Positions 21,031-34,170 of a stretch of DNA of 64,000 nucleotides are shown piece by piece (the first letter of the stretch is position 1; every line of letters starts with the position of its first letter). This stretch comes from Apodemus sylvaticus. Taxonomy: Eukaryota; Chordata; Mammalia; Rodentia; Muridae. The position numbers and the translations under genes were made by a program. The DNA lies in assembly GCF_947179515.1 (NCBI RefSeq), contig NC_067473.1:83296013-83360012 (forward strand), given 5' to 3'. The notes beneath the pieces were generated by a model. It saw only the letters and a program-made list of their open reading frames with translations, had not been told where the DNA came from and made no database searches.

Positions 21031-22310
21031 TGATTTGCTTAATCCATTCCATCAGTCTGTAAAGTTTTGAATGGAGAATTGAGACTATTCATATTAAAAA
21101 TGTTATTGAACCATATGACTAAGTTCTGGTCATCAGGTTGTTTACTTTTCATTCTCAGTGGTACTCTGTCTTTTACTAACTATGGCTTCATATTTTTTCA
21201 CAGTCTCTGTTATGTTCATACCTCTCTTCTGGCCAAAATAATGCTGTCTCCCTCAGGATTGGTTTGTTGAATATAAAATTTCTTTTGTCTATGTTCTGGA
21301 AATTTGGTTTTCTTCCCTCACCATTGCAGAAGATTAACTGGTATATAATTTTAGAATAGCTGTCATTTAGGAAGAGTGATGTATTGCTGTATGCTCTTCT
21401 GTCTTTGAAAGTTTACCTAGAGAAATCAGCTGTTCTAACTCCACCATTTTCCTATAATTAAGAAAGTTCATTTTTCTACTTAATGGATTTTATTTATTTG
21501 TGTTGTGCACTTTTTCTCTTAGAGCTGTCAATCCACTTTTTGGTTCTGTATACTTAGTGTTTTTTCTATAAGACACATGGAAAATTTTTTTATTCTATTC
21601 TTGTCTTTTTCTGTATTCTGTGTGTTTCTTATGTTATGTAGGTATGTCTTTGAGCTGGTTTATTCTATGATCTTATTGAATGTCTTGTGTTTGCCATTGA
21701 CTTGCCATTGCCTCACCTGTTCCTATAATTGAAGGTTTATTTCATGGTGTGCTACATACACAATGCTTTATAGGCATATATTCTATGAACAAAGCTGTAT
21801 CCCATAGACTAGTTACTCCTGAAAATATATTTTCTCACTTCTGTATGATCTGTAGGAAACAACTCTTTCTTAAGTGTGTTTGGAGAAGGTAACATTTTCT
21901 TTATTAAAAGAGCTGTTAATTTCCAGTTAAGTCCCTAAAGCCACTGTAAGTATGTATGCTTACAGTGTAAGTATGGAGCTGACTATAAACTGTTGAGAAG
22001 AACTAAGGATAACAGAGGAGAATCTAAAATGTTTTCTGGTTTATCTTAAGTGGGATATTAATGCAGTTACTATTGTTTTGTTCACAAGGACTGGGGTCAA
22101 TTAATCTACACAGACAGATACAGCCTGGAGAGAATAGTTTACACATAGGAAACTCAGAGCTCAGCTGGTCCTATTCTACCATTTTCCTGGAATTAGAAAG
22201 GTTCACTTTTCCACTTGAGCAGAACAATTTCTAACACCCTCAACACTGGAACTGCCTTCTCCAGATGACATGAAAATCATGGATAGAGAGGGAGATCAGC
22301 TGATTACATT

Positions 22311-22378
22311 TCTTCCTTATAACTACTTCTTAGAACCTCATTCTACAAGGATGTTTATCAAAGCCCCAGCTGATGAGT
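22311..22378 (+). promoter_or_regulatory. Decayed V1R first-exon region (block B)
   Basis: This is the counterpart of 10676-10736. The TATA-like box reads TATAACTA, and the donor has become CTG|ATGAGT at 22373, losing its invariant GT. That fits a dead downstream gene. Confidence 0.45.
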
Positions 22379-23696
22379 GTTTCCTTTTCTCTTCATTATA
22401 ATGAGAGCTGGAAGTAGGTAGTAAAAGGATTCAGGATTTTCTGTAATAAATGATTAGAGAATTCTCTGATTAGAATACTACTTTTGAGCCATACAATGTA
22501 ATAAGCATTCAATAGATGCTCGCAGACAAAAAGGTATCTGTGTAACAATTTATAAAAGAAGATAGATTTCACTTAATGTTACCTCTGATTGTATTTGTGA
22601 CAGTAGAAGGAGCTATTGGAAAGGTGATAGGACCTAGCAGAAGGATGGATAGAAAGACAGGAAAGGCAAATGGGGCGAAGGTGATCAATGGCTATTATGT
22701 TTTAAACAAACATGTCCTGAAACCCATCATTTTTTGCAGTGAGTGTATATTAATGTAAACATAGGTCCAGAGGCAATATTTTAAGGAGCATAGGATTCTC
22801 CAGAGTTTGTAATCTAATAATTCTAACAATTCAGGTCTGCCTAGATGTTGCCAAGTGTGTTAGCTTTCTATTCCTGTAACAAAACACTGAAATACCTTAG
22901 AGGGTGATAAACAGAAACACACTTATTGATGTGCAGGATTACCTTTATAGTATTTATATTAACTTGTATGTTGTATTTTCTCATTTTTATATGTTTCTTG
23001 ATTTAACTGGCTATATGCATTTAAATGTAAGAAACATAAGCTAGGAATATACAACAAATATTAACTAATTTAGTGTTTATCAGTAATTTTCTAATTTCAT
23101 AGATTTGCATTTAACTTAGGAATTCTTAGGAAAGTTTCAACCTCATGGCCTAGGAAAACTTAAGACATTGTTAGCATCATATAATAAGTTTTTTTTTTTT
23201 AAGTAGAGAGATTTTTTACTCTATTACAATGATTTCTTATAAAGTGGATATTTATTGTGAATTTTGAATATTCATTATTTAAGGTATTTGGGAATCTCAT
23301 CTCACTTATTTGTTAAATACATGTAATGTTATCCTTACAAAATTATAATCTGGATAGTTTTCAGTAGATATTTGAGTGTGTCAATTAAAACAAAATCAGT
23401 TTTAATATTTCAAGTTTTCTAAATTGAAGCTGGTAACATTTTTATGGATACAGTGTTTAGTAAGCTTTTTATTAGTAGAGAGAAAAATACTTTTATTCCC
23501 AAATACCATAGAATTATTTAAAGTTAAAATCCCCAAGGTTTCCTCCAATAGTTACAAATACAGTTGCTCATTAAAATATGTATTACCAAAGAGATGCAAT
23601 GTAAGTTTAAGTTATGGTGATGTATATCACAAGCCTATTTTTATTTTCCTGGAATGTCAGTTACTAATGTATATAGGAGATTAAAATGGAAATAAA

Positions 23697-23800
23697 GGCA
23701 GATGTGGTGGCACATCTATGTGATCCCAACACTTTCAAGGTTAAGGCAGGAGGAATGTGGGTTTGATTGAAGTCATTCTGAATTACAGGTTGCAATCACC
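23697..23800 (+). mobile_element. B1-like SINE, block B copy
   Basis: Same insertion as 12062-12170 at the homologous position, followed by CA-rich sequence. Confidence 0.6.
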
Positions 23801-24258
23801 CTTACTTGTTTTCTTAAAAACACACTGCACACACACACACACCAAAATTAAACTGAAAAGCAGATAATGTAGAAGTATGAAATGGATGATTTTTAAAGAG
23901 GGAACAAAATGCTGCCAGTTAGACTCATTAAGTTACTGGCCAGAGAATATCAATACTACAAAAAAAAATGATAAAAACTTGAATTTATGTTTACAAGCAT
24001 AATAGAATTTTTAGAGGTTTTTTTTTTTTTTTTGAGTAATTCACATTAAATGTCTGTACCACTACAGTAGGCAGGGCCCATGGATTTGATCATATCAATT
24101 GAAAATAGAGAACATATTCTCTGTTATTTTTAAAGTTCATTTTATTTCAAAAATTTTTTCATATATCTCAGTTTTTACTATGTTGATATAAAGGTATTCA
24201 TGGTAGTAGCCCTGGCCCACATTATGCTATTGCTCTATTCTTAATCTTAGTCCAATAA

Positions 24259-24261
<3 letters not shown>

Positions 24262-24294
<33 letters not shown>

Positions 24295-24302
24295 TCACAC
24301 AC
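24262..24302. repeat. (CA)n microsatellite, block B
   Basis: This CA run is at the same place as 52828-52869 in block C. Confidence 0.95.
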
Positions 24303-26233
24303 TTTTCAGTGACTATTTTCATCTCTCCTAAACTCACACTATGCAACTTGTAATGAAGCTCTGAGTATGAGTGCTTCCTCCAAAGTCTCTGCAGTGACAC
24401 TTCTGCTGTTGCTTCATCTCAGAGGAACTGGCTTGAAATTGTGACAGTGTAATGTGCTAGTCAGCTTCTAGTGCTTTCAGTTACACTAGTGCTGAACTCA
24501 AATTTTAAAGAACTATTCAAATATTCAATTTATTTTTAAGAGTGTGATGTAATAATTACAAGTTAATTCTTATTAATCAGTGATCAATATTTAGTTGTGT
24601 TGTCATCTATTTCATAAAGATTCCATAGAACAATCTTGCATGGCTAAGGTCTTCATCTACCAAGATTCCTGAAGACTTATTGTTGCTGACAGTGGACAGT
24701 ACATCAGCCAGTACCTTGCATCTTGTCACCTGAAAGTTACATGCTCACTTTATGTTCTAACTGAGCAGTCATACTGCTTTTAGATTATTATTTACTAAAT
24801 GTGGTAAAATGTCAAGTGAAAGTGATATTGTCATCTATTATATTTGTCTGTCCCTTAGATTATTAAATCTCCACAGAGCAGAAGGCAAAGATCACCATAA
24901 ATTCATAAACCAAGGCTGTTCTAAACTCAAATAGTACAATAATAATCTTTCTTTAAAAATGTAGAATTAAGTAGAAAGTTAAGTAGAAAGCAGATCTTGG
25001 TCTCTGATTTGATATCTCTTAAGACAGCTGGGACTTTCTTTTCCCACAAGCTTTGGATAAGTACAGGCGTTTTCTATTTCTTTATCACAAAGCTGATTTG
25101 AAAGTACTAAATTAAATCAAATCAATCATAAATTGATTCTGTCAACCAGGCCAAGTAACTTACATGAGCACCAAAGTTAAGACTGTTGAGTGAAACTGTA
25201 AAGAATGTCTGGGCATTGTTGATGTATGATAACATTTGGGTCCTTGTTTCCACTACATGGGAAGGAATCTCTTTTAAACAGAAATTCCCATAGAAATTTT
25301 AAACAGTATCCCTAGATGGACATCTTCAGCAAGTTCACATTTGTCATGTTTGGAAAATGGCACTTATCTTAATATCACAAGTTTTTCCTTGTTGAAGGTT
25401 CCTATCTCCCATCTTCCAATGTGGTTTTGTAGTCTACAGAAGTCATAAACAAAAATGGAAACATTGTAAGAATAAGGGAGAGGGTGGGAGCAATAGACAG
25501 CAAAATTTCAGGTTATAAGTATCTGTTCGTGGAAGTGGGAACTTCAGGGCTCCGTAGTGGGGAGTTGAGAGGTAACTACAAAGATGGTGGGAGAAAAGTA
25601 AAGGGAATTAGCAGGACACAACTTATCAAATAGGGAAAGAGGAAAATGGGTAGATTCTTAGGTAAAGAGAGGAAGATAAGTACAAAGGAAAGAAAAGAGA
25701 TAGCTGGGCGAAATAACAATATGGATGACTGAAAAGGCCAAAAGGAATTAGGCTGTTAACAATGTACTTCCCTCCCCCACAAAAAGGAAAGAAAAATCCT
25801 ATTTGTCTTGATAGCTAAGATGGAGTTAGCTTCTTAATTCTTAATTGGAGTTCACAAAGGGTTTTAATGTGATGGGAAGTGAACTGGGAGCAGCCTAGGA
25901 CCATTTACACCCATAATGATTATACAGTTAATACAATGTAACAAAAAGATGAATAGAGACAGACCTTTTACTGATTAGAATAGTGAGATTATCATGAATT
26001 ATAACTGTGATTCCATTAGAATTCTGGGTCAAAACATGAGTAGCTGCAAAGTAAAGCACAGTAAAATTATAGAACATGAGAATGAATGACGTGATTGTTT
26101 CTATTCCTTGTGCAATTTTTTCCAAGACTATATAAGTTTTGCTCCACTGTAAGAATGTGATTAACATTCTGTGGTTATCAGCTCTTTTTTAGATGTTAAA
26201 AATGTGGTAATTTAACTCAATAGGATAGTGTTT

Positions 26234-26323
26234 CTTTTTGTTTGTTTGTTTGTTTGTTTGTTTGTCTTTTTTTCCTATACAAGTTGCTTTTGGTCACGGT
26301 GTTTCATCATGGCCATGGTAACC
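26234..26323 (-). mobile_element. (TTTG)n run and URR1-like fragment (reverse)
   Basis: A TTTG tract (26234-26270) is followed by a reversed URR1-like 5' end at 26279-26323 (the GTTGCTTTTGGTCACGGTG block is the complement of the start seen at 5958). It separates block B from the L1. Confidence 0.5.
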
Positions 26324-29300
26324 ATATATATACATATATTCTTTGTTTACAATACAAAAGCTTTCCCCTTTCCCAGTTCCCCCCTCCCCATATGTCCCAT
26401 AAGTCCTCTTCTCTCCATCCATTCTCCTATCTTTCCCCCTCCCTTTTCTCTGTCCTGGTACTCACCTACAATGCTGGATCAAGCCTTTCCAGGATTAGGG
26501 CCCTCTTCTTCCTTCTTCATTAGAATCATTTGATATGCTAATTGTATCTTCAGTATTCAGAGCTACAGGACTAATTAATATCCACTTATCAATGAATGCA
26601 TTCCATGTGTATTCTTTTGTGATTGCATTACTTCACTTAGGATGATATTTTCCAGTTCCATCCATTTGTCTAAAAAATTCATGAATTCATTGTTTTTAAT
26701 TGCTGAATAGTACTCCTTTGTGTATATATACCACATTTTCTGCATCCATTCCTCCATTGAGGGATATCTGGGTTCTTTCCAGCTTCTGGCTATTATAAAT
26801 AAGGCTGCTATGAACATAGTGGAGCATGTGCCCTTATTGCATGCTGGGGAATCCTCTGGGTATATGCCCAGTAGAGGTATAGCAGGGGCCTCCGGAAGTG
26901 TCATGTCCAGTTTTCTTAGGGACTACCAGACTGATTTTCATAGTGATTTACCATCTTACAATCCCACCAGCAGTGAAGGAGTGTTCCTCTTTCTCCACAT
27001 CCTTGCCAATACCTGATATCTCCTGAGTTTTTACCCTTAGCCATTCTGAATAGTGTGAGGTGAAATCTCAGTGTTGTTTTGATTTGCATTTCCCTAATGG
27101 CTAATGATGTTGAGCATTTCTTAAGGTGCTTCTCAACCATCCAAATTTCTTCAGGTGAAAATTCTTTGTTTAGGTCTGTATCCCATTTTTAATAGGTTTA
27201 TTTGGTTCCCTGGGGTCTAACTTCTTGAGTTCTTTGTATATATTGGATATTAGCCCTCTATCGGATGTAGGATTGGTAAAGATCTTTTCCCAATTTGCTG
27301 GTTGCTGTTTTGTCCTTTTGACAGTGTTCTTTGCCTTACAGAATCTTTGTAATTTTATGAGATCCCATTTGTCAATTCTTGATCTTAGAGAATAAGCTAT
27401 TGGTGTTCTGTTCAGGAGCTTTTCCCCTGTGCCTATGTCCTCAAGGGTTTTCCCCAGTTTCTTTTCTATTAGTTTCAGTATGACTGGTTTTATGTGGAGG
27501 TCCTTGATCCACATGGAGTTGAGCTTAGTACAAGGAGATAAGAATGGATCAATTCGTATTCTCCTGCATGCTGACCTCCAGTTGAACCAGCACCATTTGT
27601 TGAAAAGGCTGTCTTTTTTCCACTGGATGTTTTCAGCTTCTTTGTCGAAGATCAAGTGACCATAGGTGTGTGGATTCATTTCTGGGTCTTCAATTCTATT
27701 CCATTGGTCAACTTGCCTGTCCCTGTGCCAATATCATGCAGTTTGTAACACTTTTGCTCTGTAGTATTGCTTGAGGTCTGGGATACTAATTCCCCCAGGA
27801 GTTCTTTTACTGTAGAGAATAGTTTTAGCTATCCTGGGTTTTTTGTTATTCCAGATAAATTTGAGAATTGCTTTTTCTAACTCTGTAAAGAACTGAGTTT
27901 GGATTTTGATGGGGATTGCATTGAATCTGTCGATTGTTTTTGGCAAGATGGCCATTTTAACTATATTAATCCTGCCAATCCAAGAGAATGGAAGATTTTT
28001 CCATTTTCTGAGGTCTTCTTTAATTTTCTTCTTCAGTGACCTGAAGTTCTTGTCCTATAGATCTTTCACTCATTTGGTTACAGTCATACCAAGATACTTC
28101 ATATTGTTTGTGGCTATTGTGACGGGTGTCATTTCCCTAACTTCTTTCTTAGCCTTCTTATTCTTTGAGTATAGGAAGGCAACTGATTTCCTTGAGTTGA
28201 TTTTATAACCAGCCACTTTGCTGAAGTTGTTTATCTGCTATAGGAGTTCTCTGGTGGAGTTTTTTGGATCACTTAAGTATACTATCATGTCATCTGCAAA
28301 TAGTGATAATTTGACTTCTTCCTTTCCAGTTTGTATCCCGTTGACCTCCTTATGTTCTCTAATTGCTCTAGCTAGAACTTCAAGTACTGTATTGAAAAGA
28401 TATGGAGAGGTCAGCCTTGTCTAGTCCCTGATTTTAATGGGATTGCTCAAGTTTCTCTCCATTTAGTTTGATATTGGCTACCAGTTTGCTGTGTATTGCT
28501 TTAACTATGTTTAGGTACGGCCCTTGAATTCCTGTTCGTTCCAAGACTTTTAGCATGAAAGGATGCTGAATTTTGTCAAATGCATTTTCAGCATCTAATG
28601 AAATGAGCATATGTTTTTTTTTCCTTTGAGTTTGTTTATGTAGTGGATTGCATTGATGGATTTCCTTATATAAAACCATCCCTGCATCCGTGGGATGAAG
28701 CCCACTGGATCATGGTGGATGATCATTGGATGTGTTCATGGATTCGGTTGGCAAGAATTTTATTGAATATTTTTGCATCAATATTCATAAGGGAAATTGG
28801 CTTGAAGTTCACTTTCTTTGTTGGATCTTTGTGTAGTTTTGGCATCAGCGTAATTGTGGCTCTGTAGAAGGAATTGGGTAGTATTCCTTCTGTTTCTATT
28901 TTGTGGAACAGTTTGAAGAATATTGGTGTTAGGTCTTCTTTGAAGGTCTGATAGAATTCTTCACTTAAGCCATCTGGTCCTGTGCTTTTTTTGGTTGGGA
29001 GACTTTCTATGACCCCTTTTATTTCTTTAGGGGTTATGGGCCTGTTTAGATGATCTATTTGATCCTGGTTTAATTTTGGTGTTTGTTATCTGTCTAGGAA
29101 ATTGTCCATTTCCTCCAGATTCTCCAGTTGTGTTGAGTATAGGCTTTGTAGTAGGATCTAATGATTTTTTTAATTTCCTCAGTTTCTGTTGCTGTATCTC
29201 TCTTTTCATTTCTAATTTTGTTAATCTGGATACTATCTTTGTGCCCTTTGGTTAGTCTGGCTAAGGGTTTATCTATCTTGTTGATTTTCTCAAAGAACCA

Positions 29301-30390
29301 GCTCCTGGTTTTGTTTATTCTTTCTATGGTTCTCGTTCTTTCTACTTGATTGATTTCAGCCCTGAATTTGATGATTTCCTGCCTTCTACTCCTCCTAGGT
29401 GAATTTGCTTCTTTTTGCTCCAGGGCTTTCAGGTGTGTCATTAAGCTGCTAGTGTATTCTCTCTCCATTTTCTTTTTGGAGGCACTCAGGGCTATGAGTT
29501 TTCTTCTTAGCACTGCTTTCATTGTGTCCCATAGATTTGGGTATGTTGTGTCTTCGTTTTTCATTAAATTCTAAAAAGTCTTTGATTTCTTTCTTTATTT
29601 ATTCCTTGACCAAGGTATCATTGAGTAGAGTATTGTTCAGTTTCCATGTGTATGTGGGCTTTCTGTTGTTTTTGTTGCTATTGAAGACCACTTTTTCTCC
29701 ATAGTGATCTCATAGGAGGCATGGGATTATTTCGATCTTATATTTGTTGAGGTCTGTCTTGTGACCAATTATATGGTCGATTTTGGAGAAGGTACCATGA
29801 GGTGATTAGAAAAAGGTATATTTTTTGATTTAGGGTGAAATGTTCTATATATATCTGTTAAATCTAATTGGTCCAAAGCTTCAATTAGTTTCACTGTGTC
29901 TCTGTTTAGTTTCTGTTTTCCTCATTGGTCCATTGAGGAAAGTGCAGTGTGGAAGTCACCCACAATTATTGTATTAGGTGCAATGTGTGCTTTGAGCTTT
30001 AGTAAAGTTTGTTTTATGAATGAGGGTGCCTTTGCATTTGAACCATAGATGTTCAGGATTGAGAGTTTTTCTTGGTGTGTTTTTCCTTTGACCAACAAGA
30101 AGTGTCCCTCAGTGTCTCTTTTGATGACTTTAGGTTGAAAGTCAATTTTATCTGATATTAAAATGGCTACTCCAGCTTGTTTCCTGAGACCATTTGCTTG
30201 TAAAATTGTCTTCCAGCCTTTTACTCTAAGGTAGTGTTTGTCTTTGACACTGAGGTGTGTTTCCCATATGCAGCAAACTGTATGATCCTGTTTACATATC
30301 CAATCTGTTAGCCTATATCTTTTTATTATGAAATTGAGTTCATTGATGTTAAGAGATATTAAGGAATAGTGATTATTACTTCCTGTCATT
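26324..30390 (-). mobile_element. L1, minus strand, ORF2 plus 3' UTR
   Basis: This reverse-strand L1 has its 3' UTR at 26324-26574 and ORF2 up to its start codon at 30389. It has no ORF1 or 5' UTR, because the next L1's poly(T) begins right at the ORF2 start. The 3' UTR is of a different, older subtype than the full-length element's. Confidence 0.9.
26575..30389 (-). pseudogene. L1 ORF2, multiply frameshifted
   Basis: Nearly the whole ORF2 length is present. Endonuclease (29922-30389, MTGSNNHYS start, WETHL keeping the catalytic Glu, but GDFH instead of GDFN), RT with FADD readable near 28300, and the C-terminal part (26575-27140) lie in different frames with stops between, for example near 29922, 27700 and 27150. 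It cannot encode a working protein. Confidence 0.9.
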
Positions 30391-31150
30391 TTTTATTATT
30401 TTTTATTGATATAATTTTATTTACATTTCAAATGATTTCCCCTTTTCTGGGTCCCCACTCCCCGCAAGTCCCATAAGCCCTCTTCCATCCCCCTGTTCTT
30501 CCATCCACCCCTTCCTACTTCCCTGTTCTGGAATTCCCCTATACTCTTGCACTGAATCTTTCCAGAACCAGGGGCCACTCCTTCATTCTTTTTGGACATC
30601 ATTTAATTTGTGTATTATGCCCTGAGTATTCAAAGTTTCTAGGCTAATATCTACTTATCAGTGAGTGCATACCATGATTGATCTTTTGCGACTGGGTTAC
30701 CTTACTTAGTAGATGTTCTCCAGCTCCATCCATTTGTTTAAGAATTTCATGAATTCATTGTTTCTAATGGCTGAATAGTACTCCATTGTGTAAATATACC
30801 ACGTTTTTTGTATCCATTCCTCTGTTGAAGGACACCTAGGTTCTTTCCAGCTTCTGGCTACTACAAATAGGGCTGCTATGAACATAGTGGAGCATGTGTC
30901 CTTAATGCATGCTGAAAAATCCTCTGGATATATGCCCAGGAGTGGTATAACAGTGTCCTCAGGAAGTGACATGCCCAGTTTTCTGAGGAACCGCCAGACT
31001 GATTTCCAAAGTGGTTGTACCATCTTGCAATCCCACCAGCAGTGGAGGAGTTTTCCTCTTTCTCCACATCCTCGCCAACACCTGCAGTCTCCTGAGTTTT
31101 TAACCTTAGCCATTCTGACTGGTGTGAGGTGAAATCTCAGGGTTGTTTTG
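30391..31150 (-). mobile_element. 5'-truncated L1 3' end, minus strand
   Basis: Starting with the T-rich complement of an A tail (30391-30420), this is an L1 3' UTR and ORF2 C-terminus (open at 30706-31113) cut off inside ORF2 at about 31150, where V1R coding sequence begins. Its 3' UTR is of the same subtype as the element at 42690. Confidence 0.88.
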
Positions 31151-31154
31151 TTTT

Positions 31155-31588
31155 GCCAACAAGATGGGAGTCACTAAAACCTGCTCACAATTCCCCATGA
31201 ACTGTATCATGAGGGGATTGATTTTAACGATGACAACCTCCAGAAATGTGTTTATTATAACAAATGCCTATATATTGATTATCTTGTTCAGATACAAAAG
31301 GCACTGCAAGCATCTTCATGGCATCAGCTACTTGAAGTGTCCCCTGAGAACCAGGCCAGCCAAACCATCTTAGTACTGGTGGTTTTCTTTGTGGTCATAT
31401 ACTGGGTGGACTTCATCATCTCATCCACCTCACTCTTGCTATGATTGTAGGACCCAGTCATCCTGACTATTCAGAAGTTTATGATGAATGCCTATCTCAC
31501 AATTGCTCCTTTGATACAAATCAGTTTTGATAAGATAATAATCAATGTGTTGAAAAACTTGCAGTCAAAGTGCCAACAGATTTTATAA
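31155..31588 (+). pseudogene. Vomeronasal type-1 receptor pseudogene B, 3' half only
   Basis: The fragment starts in extracellular loop 2 (KMGVTKTCSQFPMN) and continues through TM5 to the C-terminus. The whole N-terminal half, including TM1 to TM4, is gone. A 1-base deletion near 31335 shifts the frame in the YL-R-SPE motif, and in-frame stops occur near 31440-31450 (TGA, TAG). The ancestral TAA remains at 31586-31588, so it also documents the original C-terminal tail seen in copy A. Upstream, L1s occupy the junction where about 1 kb (relative to 56620-57560) has been lost. Best kin is copy A, with which it shares the downstream B2. Confidence 0.9.
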
Positions 31589-31626
31589 AACATGATCCTT
31601 TCTCTTCTTTTAAAAATTATTCACTT

Positions 31627-31800
31627 GGGACTGGAAAGATGGCTCAGAGTTTAAGATCACTGTCTGTGCTTCCAGAGGTCCTGAGTTTAATTCCCAAGAA
31701 CCACATGGTGGCTTACAACCCTCTGTAATGAGACCTGATGAGCTTGTCTGGTATGTCTGAAAACAGCTACAGTGTGCTCATATAAATAAAATAAATTTAA
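31627..31800 (+). mobile_element. B2 SINE (shared with copy A)
   Basis: It has the GGGACTGGAAAGATGGCTCAGAG start and AATAAATTT end. Direct repeats AAAAATTATTCACTTG and AAAAATTGATTTACTTG flank it. It sits at the position of the B2 at 20859. Confidence 0.92.
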
Positions 31801-31945
31801 AAATTGATTTACTTGTTTTTATTTATATCTATAATTTCTGTGCAATCATGTATGCATGACTGCATTCCTGGTACTCAAATAGGTCAGAAGAGGTCATGGC
31901 ATCCCTGGGAACTGGAGTTTCAGATAACTGTAGCTACCATGCTTT
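31801..31945 (-). mobile_element. B3/B2-type SINE fragment, reverse
   Basis: CATGTATGCATGACTGCATT and CTGGGAACTGGAGTT are reverse-strand B3-like blocks. A homologous fragment lies after copy C at 58003-58130. Confidence 0.5.
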
Positions 31946-33204
31946 GTAGGCCTAGTAATTGTTTTTTGTCCAAATTATAAATACTTCTTAAACTTTGTCA
32001 AGGAGAAAAGTGAGATTCTTCATATGATTTTAAAAAAGTTTGTGGTATTAAATACATACAAAAGAATCTTCTTACTGATAATAAATTTTAGGCCTTTCTT
32101 TTGAAAATTTTTAATCTCTAATTCATCAAGTGTCATTATAATTGTGGCTTTAATTCTGTTTGCTAATTCTAATTTCTCTGGATCATAAAACAATAGGAAT
32201 TTAAGTTTTCCATTGTTTGCCACAGTTACTCAATTAGAAATATCTGAAACATTTGTATACCTCTTTGTTTTCAATTTGTTTCATCTACATTTATTGAAAT
32301 ACTGGTAAATTAAAATTGTTTATGTACACATAATACAAATAAAGACATACAATCTCTTTTTTATACAATATCTTTTCTGTGAATGTGTATATGCTTGCAT
32401 GTATGTGCACTGACAAAAGATATGTGTTCATTTACACTTGGATGTCAGTTGACACCTTAACTATTGTTCTTCAAAAAACATTCACCTTGTGCTTTGATAG
32501 AGACTGTCTCTTCTGGAACTTGGAATTGCCAAATGTGCCAAGTTGGCAGCCCCAAGGATCATCCCATCTGTGCCTCTCTAGCTCTGTGATCACAAGGGAT
32601 CCCTACTATACACCATTATTTTAAAATTATGGTTCTTTTATTGGAAAAGCATTTTTAATATATTCTGATTAGGTTTTTCCCTTTCCATAGACCTCCAAGT
32701 TCTTACTATCTTCTCTCCTTTCAATATCCATGTCTATCTCCTGTCTATATCCACTCCCATTCTGTGTCTTCTTATGATACTTAAAAGCATTTAAGCAATA
32801 ATAAAAATAAAAAACAATAATTGAAAACAATAATAAATAAACCACAATAGTACAAACCAATCAGAAGAAAAATAGTCAGAGAAAAAAAGCACAATAAAGA
32901 CATAGAAACACATAAGTTCAACGCAGGGATCTTATAAAAATACAAAACCAGATGTCATAATATGTAGCAAAAAACCTGTAAAGACTGTACTGAGTTCATT
33001 TTGTGTTGAACATCTGCAAAGCAGAGTGATTTACTTTACCAAGTGTCTCAAGGTTTCCCACACTCTGCATATTTTCTAGCTGTGGGTCTCTATATCTGAT
33101 TCTATCTGCTAACAGAGGAAACTTCTTTGATGATGGCTGAGAAAATCACATGAGTCCAGCAGAAGTTATTTTATTGCTACATTCTTCTGAATTTCGCATG
33201 GTCT

Positions 33205-33519
33205 TTGGAGGGATGGTATGACAGAGTTTCCAGCCCTAGACCAGAGCCAAGAGAACATAAGTCTCTTGGATTGCTGGTGGTTGCTGTAGAAGTAAACCTT
33301 ATTTGCATAATAATGTACATATTCTACTTCATGTTCTTCTTTCTGTCAAATGTCTCCCTGCAAAAGTTAATGATGAGTTATTATAAGAATATGATTATGG
33401 GAATCAAATATTTGACTGGTGATCTTCAGAAATATGGTGATGTGGCCTTCAGAGAAGCCCTTAAGGCTATAGTAAAGAACTCTAAAAATATTACTTCAAG
33501 AATACATAAGTCACGGTAA
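33205..33519 (+). other. Unrecognised ORF, possible orphan exon
   Basis: The frame has 104 codons with a hydrophobic stretch (LICIIMYIFYFMFFF) followed by a charged segment (LQKYGDVAFREALKAIVKN). The end lies at CACG|GTAAG, a good splice-donor shape, and a pyrimidine-rich tract precedes TTAATGATG at 33366. I recognise no family. It may be chance, given the length and AT content. Confidence 0.15.
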
Positions 33520-33605
33520 GAACTGCTTTCTACAAGATTTCTAAACTAAGCAAAATATAAGGATGCAATATGAATTGAATGAAGTGCTTCCCAGACCAAA
33601 ACAAA

Positions 33606-33636
<31 letters not shown>

Positions 33637-34112
33637 AAAAAAAAAAAAAAAGAGGCAGCTGCACTGATGAGTCAGTTTAGTCAGAAAGATAATCAGGAAG
33701 GAGATATGATTTGGTCAATACAGGAAAAAAAGCCTGCATCACAAATGAGAAAGGAATAGTTAAAAACAAGGCTCAGATAGATGTCTATATAATAATAGTT
33801 GTAAATGGTGATCTAATTCATGGAAGCCTTTAACTCACTTTGGTCCAGTTATTCTACTCCCTAAAGGAGGTAGTTTTAGGTGTGAATCAAATGGAGTCAG
33901 AGACAGAGAAAAGTTTGCTATCAAGATAAAAGATGACAGCTTAATAATCTTCCTAATTTCTAGGATCATGTTAACACGTTGCAATAATAAGCCTTGGAGT
34001 TACTGAGATAAAAGGGAAGAAAAACAAAGATTAAAGGAATATATTGAGGTAACATTGTAAAAATGTCCTTCAATGCTGCTTGTAATGGTATAAGCAAGAG
34101 CTCCCTAAATTG

Positions 34113-34114
<2 letters not shown>

Positions 34115-34166
<52 letters not shown>
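34115..34166. repeat. (TA)n microsatellite
   Basis: An uninterrupted 52-bp AT run. Confidence 0.97.

Positions 34167-34170
<4 letters not shown>

Larger units (their letters stand above)
21036..26230 (+). repeat. Duplicated V1R upstream block B
   Basis: This block is homologous to block A (9400-12240) and then to block C (about 52440-56620) up to CAATAGGAT at 26218-26226. It contains no coding region I can support; purine-rich sequence at 25440-25760 is shared with 55760-56040. Alignment ends where a TTTG run and L1 sequence begin. Confidence 0.8.

Noticed and set aside
26228..26533. FVCLFVCLF-type hydrophobic ORFs
   Set aside because: They arise from a TTTG run and reverse L1 3' UTR.
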